A stretch of 64,000 nt of DNA from positions 1 to 64,000 of the forward strand of contig JAJGOT010000318.1 of the NCBI GenBank assembly GCA_022457155.1. The letters run 5' to 3'. This DNA comes from Cladopsammia gracilis (lineage: Eukaryota > Cnidaria > Anthozoa > Scleractinia > Dendrophylliidae). Shown one piece after another: positions 42,988 to 55,862 of this stretch. Position 1 is the first letter of the stretch, and every line of letters starts with the position of its first letter. Below the pieces are notes generated by a model. The model was not told the origin of the DNA and made no database searches. It saw only the letters and a program-made list of their open reading frames with translations. The position numbers and the translations under genes are program-made.

Positions 42988-43418
42988 TTAAAGAGTGTAC
43001 AAAAGTTACCACTTGCATCTGTAAGTATTACAAAACAGCTAACATGCTGGAGATTCAAATATATCAAGCCGGAAAACAATGACATCATATGCCTGACAAT
43101 GGAGATACTGCCTCGTTCCGAGAAACACGTCAACTTAAATGCAGAATAAGCTCTGAGGAGCTAAAAACAATTGAAAGATGCCACTATTCGAATATAGACC
43201 ATGACTACGGCATAAGACTTGGATCTTAGACTCTTTAAGCCATGATGAAGAAACGCTATCTCGCAAGTTATGCTAACCACAGACTTGCTCACATAAAATC
43301 AAGGACTGAAAAATGAACTGATCCTAAGTAGCGAATAATTCCTACTTAAGCAGCTACTACTGATCTTGCAACTCTTTCAAAGAGAGCCAAAGAAACTCCA
43401 TTGTTATGCCAAGAGCTA

Positions 43419-43691
43419 CAATAGGCGACAAAAATAGTTGACACATTCTATAACAAAAACGGTTTTCGTGACATATTTATCACTATCTTTCCATTCACTA
43501 CACTCTGCCGCATTAACCCCCGTCCCCCCATCCAATGTTGTAGGATTGTAGCGACAGACCTGACGAAACGATACACAACATTGTCTGGGGGGCTGGGGGT
43601 GGGGAATTAGGAGGGTGGGGCTGAAATGCCTCTCGTGCCGAACAAAATGGGGTTCAAAATGACAATGTGTCAACAATATTGTCGCCTATTG
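43419..43691. mobile_element. Tc1/mariner-type MITE
   Basis: Ends CAATAGGCGACAA and TTGTCGCCTATTG are flanked by TA at 43417-43418 and 43692-43693. 273 bases, foldback-like, with G-rich and C-rich patches that pair with each other. Non-coding. Confidence 0.75.
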
Positions 43692-44092
43692 TAGCAAACA
43701 AACGACGGCATAACTAAATATTCTAAGTGACGTAAATTCCTCCTGTCAGTATCACAGCTAGAGATTTTTACTTAAGATCAAAGAAACGAAAACATTTAGA
43801 ACAACAGGCCTGTTATATCTTTATTTTGATCTAAAAGGAAAAATCTCTCAGGCACGTACTTGGAGTAGACTTATTTTAAAGCTGGGCTAAAATGCTTTTA
43901 GCGACGAGCAGGATTTGTGCTACGCCTGTCAGCTTTTATGACAACCAACCGAACGCTATTACGTAAAACAGTATTCTATATTCTTTAAAATGCCCTGTTA
44001 TATTGTTACGCTATTGGCCATTTTGAGGTTGCGCATGAGACTGGGTCAGTTTTGTTTCGAATTGCATTATGGGGCTGTTTCGGGACGCAATT

Positions 44093-44424
44093 CAAACATG
44101 GCGTCTGCTCAGGATGTAAACTGAAGCTGTGATCTAGTCAAAAATGGGATGATAGTCCAGGAAAATATTGAGGGAAGTTCATTTTTAATCATCCTCACTT
44201 CTCTTGGAAAATGTGCTCCACAAATCCTTGAGCTCGGTGCATCGTTCTTCAAGGTTGCATTTCATATCAGTCGTACGTACACCTTTTTACTTTCAGATCT
44301 CTTGGTAAGGTGTGAAAGTTCATATTTGGAGAATTTCTCCAGTTGTTGCTGCATCCAGGTACGCAACAACTAAACTCTCCCATTTTTGACATGATCACAG
44401 CTTCTTGAGCAGACGCCATGTTTG
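44093..44424. mobile_element. Small foldback element
   Basis: CAAACATGGCGTCTGCTCA (44093-44111) and its reverse complement at 44406-44424 are perfect. The inverted match continues inward imperfectly (GAAGCTGTGATC, AAAAATGGGA). No target duplication identified. Confidence 0.65.
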
Positions 44425-45302
44425 AGAATATCCATGCCCTGTTACGCTATAGTATTATGTACACTAGCCTGTTCCAGGCATTCAGATAGTTGGGAAAGCG
44501 CGAATAGTTGGGGAAGGTGCGAAGAAAAGTGAGCGAAAAAATTGCGGGGAGGCTGGGGAGAGGAGGTGAAAGAACGCCTGTAAACATTCTTAACAAAAGG
44601 TTCCGGTATACCAGGATCCGGTATACCCTCTGATTGGTCAATTATGACACTTTGTCAACACTCGAGTGCTGATGAGAAATGTTATATGGCGGAGGAAAGA
44701 CAGCTTTCATCGAGGCATAAACAAAACAGTCGCTAGACTGTGAAACTCATTACAATGCAGTGAGAAGAACCGACTGCACAAATAACAATGGAGAAAAACA
44801 GATTAGAGCTCCGGAAAAACTGTCAATTCTCAACTACAAAGCGGAGCAGTGACTGAAATGCGCTTGATTTATACTCTCTATGAAACATTGCATAGCTTTA
44901 TAAAAAGCTGCAATTATCTCTGAAAATTCGGACCAACATATTTGCAACTAATTGCAAGAAACCATTGACGGTCGATAATTTCAAACTAATAGATCCGACT
45001 ACCTAAGAGATTCAGAGAGAGAGTGAAAAACCTTACATTGTTGGTTAACTTCTACTAGAAAATGGCTACATGAGCACAGCAAGAGGTCAAACAAAACTAA
45101 AGAAAGTGGCCGATTCAACAGAGCTCCAGAGCTCCAGACTGAAGAAAGCCGCCGAGTTGAAGAAACCAGAGTTGAAGAAAACCGCCGAGAATACGGCATA
45201 ATTTCAAAATGACCTCCAAATCGAAGCTTGCTCTAAGCCTACATGCAATGTTAAAGTTACGTACTCAGTATTCTTTATTCTTTAAAATGCCATGTTACGT
45301 TA

Positions 45303-46720
45303 GTAGTTGAGGGGGACTAGGAGGGAAGTGGTCAAATTTTCCTAACCACGCCCAATAGAGGATTTTGACTAGAATTTTTTTTATATTGGGGATTTTGACT
45401 AGAATTTTTTTTTCCAATTTTGCTTCCAATTTTTTTTCAATTTTTTTTTTTTCAATTTCTGATTTGTATAGGTGATTTTGAGTATCACATTAAAAAATTT
45501 TTGATTTTTTTCAATTTTTTTGGTGAAATGGTCAAGTTTCCCTATATAAACTCCTCCTGGAGAATGAATTGGGGAGGTAGTCAAAAGTCCCCTATCCCCC
45601 CAGCACGGAAAGAAAAGAAGCCCACACAAGGATTCAAAGTTCACAACAAGTTTTAATGAAAACCGCTTCATAATGAGAAGAATTACAATGGTTAACGATT
45701 TCTTCTTCTTTTCTTGAGTAACTTTCCGATTGGGGTTTGGGCAAAACTTTTAAGTATTATTTTTGACAAGAGTTTGAAGATGTTCTTGCAAATCAGCGTA
45801 ACGAGCAATGTGTTGTGAAACGCAGTCAACTCCTTGCCATTCTTAGGAAAGCATTTTCATGGATCTGGATGTCTGGATGTAATGATGATCAAAGCGCTTT
45901 TGCGTTTTCTGAACTTTTATCATCGAGCGCTGAATTATTCTTTTTGCAGAAAATAATACAAGCAAACACTTGGTAATTAGACCACATAAAAACCTTCCGG
46001 GCAAACAATTCAAAGGCATAAATTTTCCGCGAAGACGTGTCGTAAATCAGGTTCTCTTTCCACCCATGTCCAATATACATGAACGGGTACGATTCGTCAA
46101 AGTAAGCTTACCATAACACTCTCTCTTTCTCTTTCGATTCCATCGCATGTTAGAGTTAAAATCAGCTTGACTCGCCTCTCAGGACATTCCGTGAATGAAA
46201 ACAGGAAAAAAGTAGTTTGACTTCAATGCTCGCAGAAAACTCGTTTGAAAGAAGAAATGTGAAAGTATTTTAAAGCAAATTTTCGTTGCATGATGAATCG
46301 AGCAAAGACAAACAAACAAATCACGAACCTGCGGAAGGATTTTGCAGGGAAAAAAAATCCCTTTCCTTTGCCGAAAAGGTTGTCCTTTTCCCAAAGCCAT
46401 CTCTCATAAACCTTCCACGAAGAGAGTTGTCTGATTTTTTAGCGATGAACCATCTTTGTTTCACGCTGTGAAAAAATCTTGTCCTTCTCAGAACAGTGTT
46501 TTCCTAGGAAAATACGCCATCACTCGGTTCCAGACCACGCCGATAAAAGAGTGAATTAAATTTTCTCGTCCCAAGTTTTTGCAATAATCTTGCATCTCCT
46601 TTCTTCTTCCGAGCAACTCGTCTGGCTTTGCGTTGTAAGTGAACGAGAGAAGCATGAAAATACTAGTGAGAGAGGAGATGGTCCGTACAAACATTTGAAA
46701 AACTTGGTAGAATTACCTCT
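45303..46720 (+). repeat. Left TIR of the second large element
   Basis: Inverted match to 58692-58233, 56919-56857, 55859-55824 and 55298-54535 in that order. It begins with repeated ATTTTGACTAGAATTTTTTT blocks and ends GGTAGAATTACC. Non-coding. Confidence 0.8.
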
Positions 46721-46784
46721 TGGCTCGACCTATACTGGCTATAGCGTGCACTACGAGCAACAAAAACTTGTAAAGCTAGAAGGG

Positions 46785-47650
46785 TGGTTTAGGTGTTAGG
46801 GGTATTAGAGTGGTTTAGGTATTAGGGGAATTAGGGTGTATTAGGGTGGTTTAAGTATTAGGGTATATTAGGGTGGTTTAAGTAGGGGTATTAGGGGTTA
46901 TTTCATCTTGTTTTGATTCTCGAGATAAAATTGTTATCAATGTAATTTAATTATTCCAACGTGAATAATTTATTATGCTGTTATTATTATCATTTTTGTT
47001 TTCTTTCCTTTTGTTAGTTAGTTGTAAGCTTTTGCAATATTGTAAAATCTACAGTCATGCAAATAAAGCTAAATGTTGTCGTTGTTGTTGTTTAGGGTGG
47101 TTCAGGTATTAGGAGTATTAGGGGGTATTGGGGTGGTTTAGGTATTAGGGGTATTAGTGTGGTTTGGGTATTAGGGTGTTAGGGCTATTAGGGGAATTAG
47201 GGTGGTTTAGGTATTAGAGGCATTAGGGGTATTAGCATTAGGTATTACAAGGTATTAGGGTGGTTTAGGTTTTAGGAGATTAGGGTATTAGGGTGGTTTT
47301 GGTATTAGAGGTATTAGGAGTATTAAGGTGGTATTAGGGTGGTTTAGGTATTAGGGATATTGGGGGTATTAGTATTAGTGGGTTTTTGGTATTAGCGGTT
47401 ATAGGGGTATTAGGTTTTTTTAGCAGGTATTAGGGTGGTTTTGATATTAGAGATATTAGGGGGTATTAGGGTGGTTTAGGTATTAGGGGCATCAGGGGTA
47501 TTACTATTAGGTATTAGGGCATATTAGGGTGGTTTAGGTATTATGGGGTATTAGGGTGGTTTAGGTTTTAGGAGATTAGGGGAATTAGTGTGGTTTTAGG
47601 GTATTAGGGGGGTATTAGGGTATTAAGAGGTAATATATAGATAGGCCAAG
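46785..47650 (+). repeat. Telomere-like minisatellite array, G-rich strand
   Basis: Degenerate tandem units of about 17-24 bases built from GTATTAGGGTGGTTTAG and GGGGTATTAG. About 160 bases of unrelated AT-rich sequence (46910-47090) interrupt it. Each unit contains TTAGGG or a one-base variant. Confidence 0.85.
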
Positions 47651-47652
47651 CC

Positions 47653-48803
47653 TAACAGCGTAGCACTTTGAACAAGCTTAACTAAGGTGAAACTTAACTA
47701 AGGTGAAAGGTCGGAAGCACAAGAATTAAGATTGATGACCGGGCTATTTTTTCAATTTCAGCAATTCTCAAAAACAGTATTACCTGACCGTCTGCACTGT
47801 ACATTTAGACGTAGACTGTACAAAAGTTAACAAAAACAACTTTTCTCTGTCTAGAATAACTAGTACGACTACTTTCTGATTGAAATACAGTTTTTGTTTG
47901 TCAAAAATTGCCCGACAAACTGATTTGGAAATCAAACTTGCAAAAATACACAAACATATTTGCATAAGACGACGCTAGTGAAGACAGAAAATCTAAGTCT
48001 TGTTTTGTTTACATAAAATCGCTTTTCAATCTATGTAATGAATGAACAAGCACATAAAAATGGACAACACAATCTTCTTTGGAAAAATTTTATTCAAATC
48101 TTCATTAGTTTATGTTTAAAAGTAAAACACGTACCATTTATAGTGCATCAAGGCAGAGCTGTCCTCGATGAAATTCAAGATAACACGACTTAATTTAAGC
48201 ACGTTTCATAAACATGTCTCCAAAACTTAAGAGAACACGATGGAAAAGTCAATCAAAAATTGATATCAACATAAATTCCCATCGAAAAATGTGATTTATT
48301 TTACCTTTAAGTCACTGGACTGCTTGGAAATTCGTTAAAACTCTGCTTCTTCGGTTCTGAAATCCATACTGAATAAAAACAAGGCATCTCCCTGCATTGC
48401 TCCTGCATTGATAAAAGCGTATAAAGTTCCTCAAAGCAAGATTTTTGCCCTGAAAGCTCTTCTTTTTCCACAAAAGCAGCTTTTGAGTATCCCTTAATTA
48501 GTATCCCTGTCTTGAGTAGCAAACCGCGAAAAAATGCAGGGAAATAACGACTTTACTGTTCCGCTAGACAATGTGAAAGATCCAACTTTTAAAATGTGCG
48601 TGTGACGTCATACACGCATGTTTTGCGACGTCATACGCGCCCGCGAGTTTGCCTTGAGCGACCGACCTGACTGCTGACACATGTCACGGAGGCGCGCCCG
48701 CCAAACATTCCGCTAGCCATGACCATGAAAAATGACGGGCATAGGTTCTATGAGTATGGGGCTGCGCAGCCGGGCCTTCGGCCCAGCGAGTGCTCCGCTG
48801 TTA
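47653..48803 (+). repeat. Repeat R1, most complete copy, with short inverted ends
   Basis: Starts TAACAGCGTAGCACT and ends AGTGCTCCGCTGTTA, inverted with one mismatch, so R1 may be a non-autonomous DNA transposon. Length is about 1.15 kb. It contains a GC-rich end with GGGCCTTCGGCCC. It is embedded in the minisatellite, which continues at 48804. Confidence 0.75.
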
Positions 48804-49111
48804 GGGTGGTTTAGGTATTAGTATTAGGTATTAGGGGGTATTAGAGGGGTTTTGGTATTAGAGGGTTAGAGGGGTATTAGGAGGTTTTAGGACCTTCGGG
48901 GTATTAGGGTGATTTAGATATTAGGGGTATTAGGGTGGATAGGTATTAGGGGTTTTAGGGGGTATCAGGATGGTTTTGGTATTAGGGGGTATTAATGTGG
49001 TTTAGGTATTAGGGTATTAGTGTGGTTTAGGTACATGTATTAGGGGGTATTAGGAGGTTTTAGGATATTAGAGTTATTAGGGTGGGCTATTAGAGTATTA
49101 GAGGTATTAGA
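48804..49111 (+). repeat. Telomere-like minisatellite array, continuation
   Basis: Same unit family and orientation as 46785-47650, interrupted by R1. It ends where the LINE begins. Confidence 0.8.
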
Positions 49112-51420
49112 AAGTGCATCGAAGTCATCGCACATGGCGATTACGCAACCAAGCGCGGATTTAAACAGATATCTGGTTGACAAATTTCATCCACCAACGG
49201 CCATATCTAAACCAGCACTCTTTGAAGCAATAGATTTGTCCCTTTACCAGCCTTCGGCAAGATGTGCAGCGTTTTGCACCTCGGAAAGTCGGCTGTTACG
49301 CTGGATACATGTTTTTACGTATCGTTATTATGAACACCTAAACGGCGAAGCAATGGGATACAAAACCACGTGGAAAGAGTACGAAGCATACAGCTCTCCT
49401 TCTAAATGCGAGAAAATTGTTCTCCATTTGTATGACACTTCTAATAATTCTGAAGAACAGCTGGTTACCGTCACAGTTTTTGTATCCACTGGCTGCATTC
49501 TCATCCAAGGCAAGAAATATCAAGAATGGAGCACGGCTGAATTTCCGGTCCTTTTGGAAATTGTTAATAATATCCAATCAGTTCATTCATCTGAGGACAA
49601 AGCACTCTTCACATCATCATTATCCAATTTTTTTAACCATTCAATTATCTTTGTTACGGAAAACGAGATTCCCGTCTTAAGCAACACAACAAAACGTACA
49701 GATAATTCTGATTGCTCTGAGAACTCGGCAGAAACACAGCTGGAAACACCCAGTATGATGAACGTGACACCGATCTTTGAACCTCTATCAGTTTCACCGA
49801 ATCGGTTAAATACTATTTCAGCCCTGAGAGATACTGTTGGGTCTTTAGAAGCTGAATTCACTCGGTTCAATATCATAACCTCGGGTGACATTCAACAAAT
49901 GAAGGACAAAATAGTTAAACAAGACAATTTCCTGAAAGTACAAAGGAAGACAATAGATGACATCGCTGTCGACCTCTCATCACAGGTTAAATGCTTAAGT
50001 GATGACCTAAAACAACAATCGGTACTAATTAAGAAACTCCAAGAGGAGAATCAATCGCTTCACAAGAAAAACGCCAAACTGTCAGAAACAAATGTGGATT
50101 TACTTGGAAAACAAAGTCAACTAGAGAAAGAAGTGGCCTTTCTCAAAGAACAAGTAGAGGCTCTGTGGCGGAAACCATTAGTTGAATTAACGGATGCTCC
50201 CAAACCACAAATCAAACCTGATCAGGAATGCCGCCAAAACATCACGGAAGAATTTATCGAATCACAGGAATCGAAATTTACAGACGAAGATCTACTCCTG
50301 GTAAACTTGCCCACCCAAAACCGTTTTGCCATTCTCCAGGATTCGGATACACAGAAGCAAAAGGTGGAAATAGATTCTTTACCAAATGCAAAAGACAACC
50401 CATCTTCGATTAAAACAAATGGAAACAGTACCGACAAATTACCTCCGCCTATTACCAATGCAAATCATGCTGTGTTTTTGTGCGACTCTAATGGAAAATT
50501 CTTGAATACAAAGAAAATGTTCCCACCTAATCAAGAGGTAAAATATTTCTGGTGTCCAAAGATTGAGAATTACAAAATGACATTTATGATCCCCCTCAAC
50601 TACTTGTCATTCATACTGGAACAAATGACCTGTCCTTGACTACATCCACAGATGAATTTATATCTGATCTTTCTATACTGATTACTGAAGCTGCTACGAA
50701 ATTTCCAACTAGCAAAATAATTTACTCTACACTTCTTCCACGCGCAGATGTACCGAACACAACAATACTCAGAATAAACGAACAGTTAATTGCTGAATGC
50801 TCAAGATTACCAAATGTACATCTAATCAACCATGCTAATCTTTTCGCTGAGGGACTTGACGTATTACATGACGCTAAACATATAAAAAGACGACACATTG
50901 GTTTATTTGCTGCAAACCTGATAGACGCTATTCGTGGCAGAGCTAGACAGACCCGATACTCTTATCTAAGTTATAGTGATGCATTACAAAATAAACCAGC
51001 TGGAGGCCATCAACTCCCTTACAGTCAGCCACAGCAACAACTCCAACAAACAGCATTATCTGGGTTTCAACAGTACCAAGCACATCGTCCAGATAATCCT
51101 CAGCTGCAACAATTCCAGCAACCACCATTGTTAGAGTACCAACATCAGCAATCACCAACATCAAGGAGGGCAGATCAGTCATTCATATCCCGAGAAAATG
51201 ATCCAACACACAACAAATCTGACACTAGTAAAGACTTGGGTGTAGAAATCCCCAAAGAACTAATATCCTTTTTAAAATTTATTAAATCATTTATTTAGTT
51301 TTAAGTTTTAAATTTTATACCAGGATGCGATTAACAAGCCAATTATTTCTACATACATGGATTTGACAAGTTGCTTGACTAATTTAGGCAAATTGTCCTT
51401 TTTTGCATGGAATATTAACC
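49112..51420 (+). mobile_element. LINE 5' portion, 3'-truncated
   Basis: It contains a full-length ORF1-type gene (49134-51298), a 58-base gap, and a short frame from ATG 51357 reading MDLTSCLTNLGKLSFFAWNI, which looks like the first residues of an ORF2 endonuclease (FxWNIN). Homology stops at about 51420. The reverse transcriptase is absent. Loss of the 3' end is unusual for a LINE and implies deletion or a later rearrangement. Confidence 0.55.
49134..51298 (+). pseudogene. LINE ORF1-like protein with coiled coil and SGNH/esterase-like domain, frameshifted
   Basis: ATG 49134 opens 501 codons. An N-terminal domain contains VTVFVSTGCILIQGKKYQEW, a coiled coil spans about residues 235-345 (QMKDKIVKQDNFLKVQRKTI through heptads to VAFLKEQVEALW), then comes a linker with NRFAILQDSD and the start of the hydrolase-like part NHAVFLCDSNGKFLN (the Ser of the SGNH block I). 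A one-base shift near 50590 ends the frame at 50639; the correct phase (LLVIHTGTNDLSL, block with G-N) continues 50602-51298, with DAKHIKRRHIGLFAANLI near the catalytic Asp-His block and a Gln-rich tail. Esterase domains are known in ORF1 of some CR1/L2 LINEs. Confidence 0.6.
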
Positions 51421-51944
51421 CTATTCAGACTGGGCTTTTTTAGGCAATCTGTGACTGGGGGGAGGGGCTCCTCGAACCCCCCCTCTATATCTCAGGAACC
51501 AGTAAGGCTAGGACCATGAAATTTTCACACAATGTTCACCTCCATACAAGGAAACCTCACACCCAGTTTTGACCTGCCACACCCAATTATGACGTCACAA
51601 TGACGTCATTTTTGTTTTTCCGACGTTTCTTTGATATTTTTCCATCCAGGTACTTAAAATGTCAAATATAACTGTAAAATCATCTCTTTAATATTAAAAC
51701 ATAATAAGTACAAACAAGGACATACTTGTAAAGCGAGAAAAAGCAATAAAAACCAATAAAACTATAAATTTTGAAATTATTGTCCGCCATCTTGGATCTG
51801 CCATCTTGGATCCGCCATCTTGGATTTTCTGTTTTTTTTGGTTTAAATTAAAATTTAAAAAATATCTAAAAGAGACAAGGATCAGAATGACTAGGATCAG
51901 AATGACAAGGATCAGAAGACAAGAAGACAAGGATCAGAATCAGA
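51421..51944. other. Non-coding junction region with short tandem repeats
   Basis: It includes three tandem GCCATCTTGGATC units at about 51786-51826 and GACAAGGATCAGAAT repeats at about 51878-51945. TGACGTCA-rich sequence lies at 51590-51612. No gene. Confidence 0.6.
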
Positions 51945-53446
51945 AAAAACAGTAACTTATCACCCGACTGTCTGCACAGTACATTTAGACTGTAGAAAAG
52001 TTCACAAAAACAACTTTTCTCTGTCTAGAATAACAGGTACGACTACTTTCCGAAAAAAATACAGTTTTTGTTTGTAAAAAATTGCCCGAGAAACTGATTT
52101 GGGAATCAAAATTGCAAAAATACACAAACATATTTGCATAGGGCGACGCGAATGAAGACAGAAAATCTAAGTCTTGTTTTGTTTACATCAAATCGCTTTT
52201 CAATCTATGTAATGAATGAACAAGCACAAAAAATGGACAACACAATCTTCTTTGGAAAAATTTTATTCAAATCTTCATTAGTTTATGTTTAAAAGTAAAA
52301 CACGTACCATTTATAGTGCATCAAGGCAGAGCTGTCCTCGATGAAATTCAAGATAACAACACGACTTAATTTGAGCATGTTTCATAAGCAGGTCTCCAAA
52401 GCTTAAGAGAACACAAAGAAAAAGTCAATCAAAAATTGATATCAACATAACTTCCCATCGAAAAATGTGATTTATTTTACCTTTAAGACACTGAACTGCT
52501 TGGAAATTCGTTAAAACTCCGCTTCTTCGGTTCTGAAATCCGTAGTAAAAACAAGGCATCTCCCCGCATTGCTCCTGCATTGATAAAAACGTATGAGGGT
52601 TCCTCGAAGCAAGATTTTATTCCTGAAAGCTCTTCTTTTTCCACTAAAGCGGCTTCTGAGTATCTCTTAATTAGTATCGCTGTCTTGAGTAGCAAACCGC
52701 GAAAAAATGCAGGGAAATAACGACTTTACTGCTCCGCTAAACACTGCGAAAGATCCAACTTTTTAAAGTGTTTACTGAGCTGACGGCTGTGTAGCCATCA
52801 TATAACCTAATTATTCAAACTTGAATCCTTTTTAAATGCACGCCAAAATTGCACGATGTAGAACAGTAAATTAATGATATTAAGCTTTTAAACTAAAGTG
52901 AAAAAGTCGGAAGCACAAGAATTAAACTCAAAAGAGTTTAGTTGTAAACAAATGCTTCGACGAGCTACTAGCTTCAATTTAAAATGAAATCAGGTTTAAA
53001 AATAAGCACTAGTGTACATCGTATGCTAGCGATTTTGACACATTAATAAAGTTCTTATCTTATCTTTATTCCTCCAAAAACGCTTGATTTGCAGAGTTAC
53101 GCAGCCTCAAATGCGGTCGTTACCACTGTTTGAAAAATGTGAAACCTGTATTGAGTAGCAAACTGCGAAAAAATGCAGGGAAATACTTTTAAACGGTTTT
53201 CTCCGCGAAGCACAGCTCCAACTAACGTGTTTACCGAACTGACGTCACATTGGCCATGTAGCCTCGCAAAAAACAGCCTCACTTTGGTTTCAAAATTGCC
53301 CAACGCGGGCGGGCGCAGGTGGGCGGCAGCACACGCACGCGCCCGTGAAACATTCCGCTAGCTATGACCATGAAAAATGATGGGCATAGTTTCTATGAGT
53401 ATGGGGCTGGGCAGCCGGGCCTTTGGCCCGGCGAGTGCTCCGCTAA
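51945..53446 (+). repeat. Repeat R1, third copy, enlarged
   Basis: Same orientation as 47653-48803. It has about 350 extra bases (52790-53150) that partly repeat the R1 interior (AAGTCGGAAGCACAAGAATTA). It ends GCGAGTGCTCCGCT, immediately next to the reversed minisatellite. Confidence 0.75.
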
Positions 53447-54530
53447 TACTAATACCCCTAATAGCCCTTATACCTTAACCACCCTAATACAGCTAATACC
53501 TAAACCACCCAGAAAACCCCTAATACCCTAATACCAAAACCACCCTAATACCCTCTATAACCCTCTAATACCCCTAATACTCTAATAGCCCACCCTAATA
53601 TCTCTAATATCCTAAAACCTCCTAATACCCCCTAACACCAAAAAACCTCTAATACCTCCTAATACCTAAACCACCCTAATACCCTAATACCTAAATCACA
53701 TTAATACCCCCTGATACCAAAACCACTAATACCTAAACCACCCTAATACCCCAAATGCCCTAAAACCTCCTAATACCCCCTAATACCAAAATCCCTCTAA
53801 TATCTCCTAATACCTAATACTAATACTCCTAATACCCCTATTACCTAAACCACCCTAATACCCCTAATACCCTAAAACCTCCTAATAACCCTAATAACTA
53901 ATACTAATACCTCCTAATACCTAAACTGCCCAAATACTTCCTAATACCAAAACCACCCTAATACCCCTAATACCCTTAATACCTAAATCACCCTAATACC
54001 CCTAATGTCCTAAAACCTCCTAATACCCTCTAACCCTCTAATACCAAACCCCCCTAATACCCCATAATACCTAATACTAATACCTAAACCACCCTAATAC
54101 CTCTTAATACCCTAATACCCCCCAAATACCAAAACCACCCTAATACCCCTAATACCCTAAAACCTCCTAATACCCCCTAATACCCTAACACCAAAACCAC
54201 CCTAATACCTGCTAAAAACCCCTAATACCCCTAATACCTCAATCACCCTAATACCCCTATTAACCCCTAATACCAAAACCCCCCTAATCACCCTCATCCC
54301 CCTGATACCAAAATCACCCTAATCCCCTCTAAAACCCCTAATACCTAAACCACCCTAATATCCCTAATGCCCTAAAACTTCCTAATACCCCCTAATACCC
54401 CTAATATGAAAATCCCTCCTATACCTCCTAATACCTACCGGTAATACTAATACCCATACCCCTAATACCTAAACCACCCTTATACCCCTAAAACCTCCTA
54501 ATACCTCTTGTAACTAATACTAATACCCCC
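53447..54530 (-). repeat. Telomere-like minisatellite array, opposite orientation
   Basis: C-rich strand units such as CTAAACCACCCTAATACC and CCCCTAATACC, i.e. the reverse complement of the 46785-49111 array. About 1.08 kb, degenerate. Confidence 0.85.
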
Positions 54531-55298
54531 TGGTAATTCTACCAAGTTTTTCAAATGTTTGTACGGGACCATCTCCTCTCGCTAGTATTTTCATTCTTCT
54601 CTCATTCACTTACAACACAAAGCCAGACGAGTTGCTCGGAAGAAGAAAGAAGAAAGGAGATGCAAGATTATTGCAAAAACTTGGGACGAGAAAATTTAAT
54701 TCAAACTCTTTTATCGGCGTGGTCTGTAATCGAGTGATGGCGTATTTTTCTAGGAAAACACTGTTCTGAGAAGGACAAGATTTTTTCACGGCATGAAACA
54801 GATGGTTCATCACTAAAAAATAAGACAACTCTCTTCGTGGAAGGTTTAAGAGAGATGACTTTGGGAAAAGGACAACCTTTTCGGCGAAGGAAAGGGATTT
54901 CTTTTCACTGCAAAATCCTTCCGCAGGTTCGTGGTTGTTTGTTTGTCTTTGCTCGATTTGTCATGCGACGAAAATTTGCTTTAAAATACTTTCACGTTTC
55001 TTCTTTCATACGAGTTTTCTGCGAGCATTGAAGTCAAACTACTTTTTTCCTTTTTTCATTCACTGAATGTCCTGAGAGGTGAGTCAAGCTGATTTTCGCT
55101 CTAACATGCGATGGAATCGAAAGAGAAAGAGAACCTGATTTACGACATGTCTTCGCGGAAAATTTCTGCCTTTGAATTGTTTGCCCTGAAGGTTTTTATG
55201 CAGTCTAATTACCAAGTGTTTGCTTGTATTATTTTCTGCAAAAAGAATTATTCAGCGCTCGACGATAAAAATTCAGAAAACGCAAAAGCGCTTTGATC

Positions 55299-55823
55299 GT
55301 TTGGGACCCGCATTTAGTTAAACATATTCAACAGATTGAAGGAGTTCAAAGGAGAGCCGCACGCTTTGTCAAAAATTGTTATGTGCACAAACCGGGAACA
55401 GTTACCAACTTGCTGAAAGAGCTGAATTGGAAACCGCTGAACGAGCGTAGAAAGATTTTGCGATTAACTTTATTTTACAAAGCAATTCATGACAACGGCG
55501 GCCTGGCCCTTCCACATTCTCATAAAACGTAGAAGACATTTAAGGAACTCTAGTCAGAACAAGCTTATCGAACTATCACCAAATAGTGAGACCTATACGA
55601 ACAGTTATTTTGTAGAACTGTCAAGGACTGGAACGCACTACCAAATGAAATTGTAAACATTGAGTCTGCTGACCAGTTCAAAAAAGCATTATTTGACTAT
55701 TTTAGTCAGTGATTTAGTCTTACCTACTCATTTTATTATTATTATTATTCCTTTTAATTTTTAAATTATGCCTTGTGTGATGGTCGCCCCTTGCAGGACT
55801 ATGAAATTTTGAATAAAGGTTGA
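55299..55823 (+). mobile_element. 5'-truncated LINE (CR1/Jockey-like), C-terminal RT and 3' end
   Basis: The first frame reads VWDPHLVKHIQQIEGVQRRA and ARFVKNCY to a stop at 55532. Further C-terminal residues (TGTHYQMKL-like) follow in other phases. It ends with GAATAAAGGTTGA. The VWDPH...IQRRAARFV pattern is the thumb/C-terminal part of many CR1/Jockey-clade LINEs. It interrupts the right TIR (GCTTTGATC | ATCACC). Confidence 0.65.
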
Positions 55824-55862
55824 ATCACCATTCCAGATCCATGAAAATGCTTTCCAGAGAAT

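Noticed and set aside
46785..47650. True chromosome end
   Set aside because: The array is interstitial, degenerate, flanked on both sides by transposon sequence and reversed further along.
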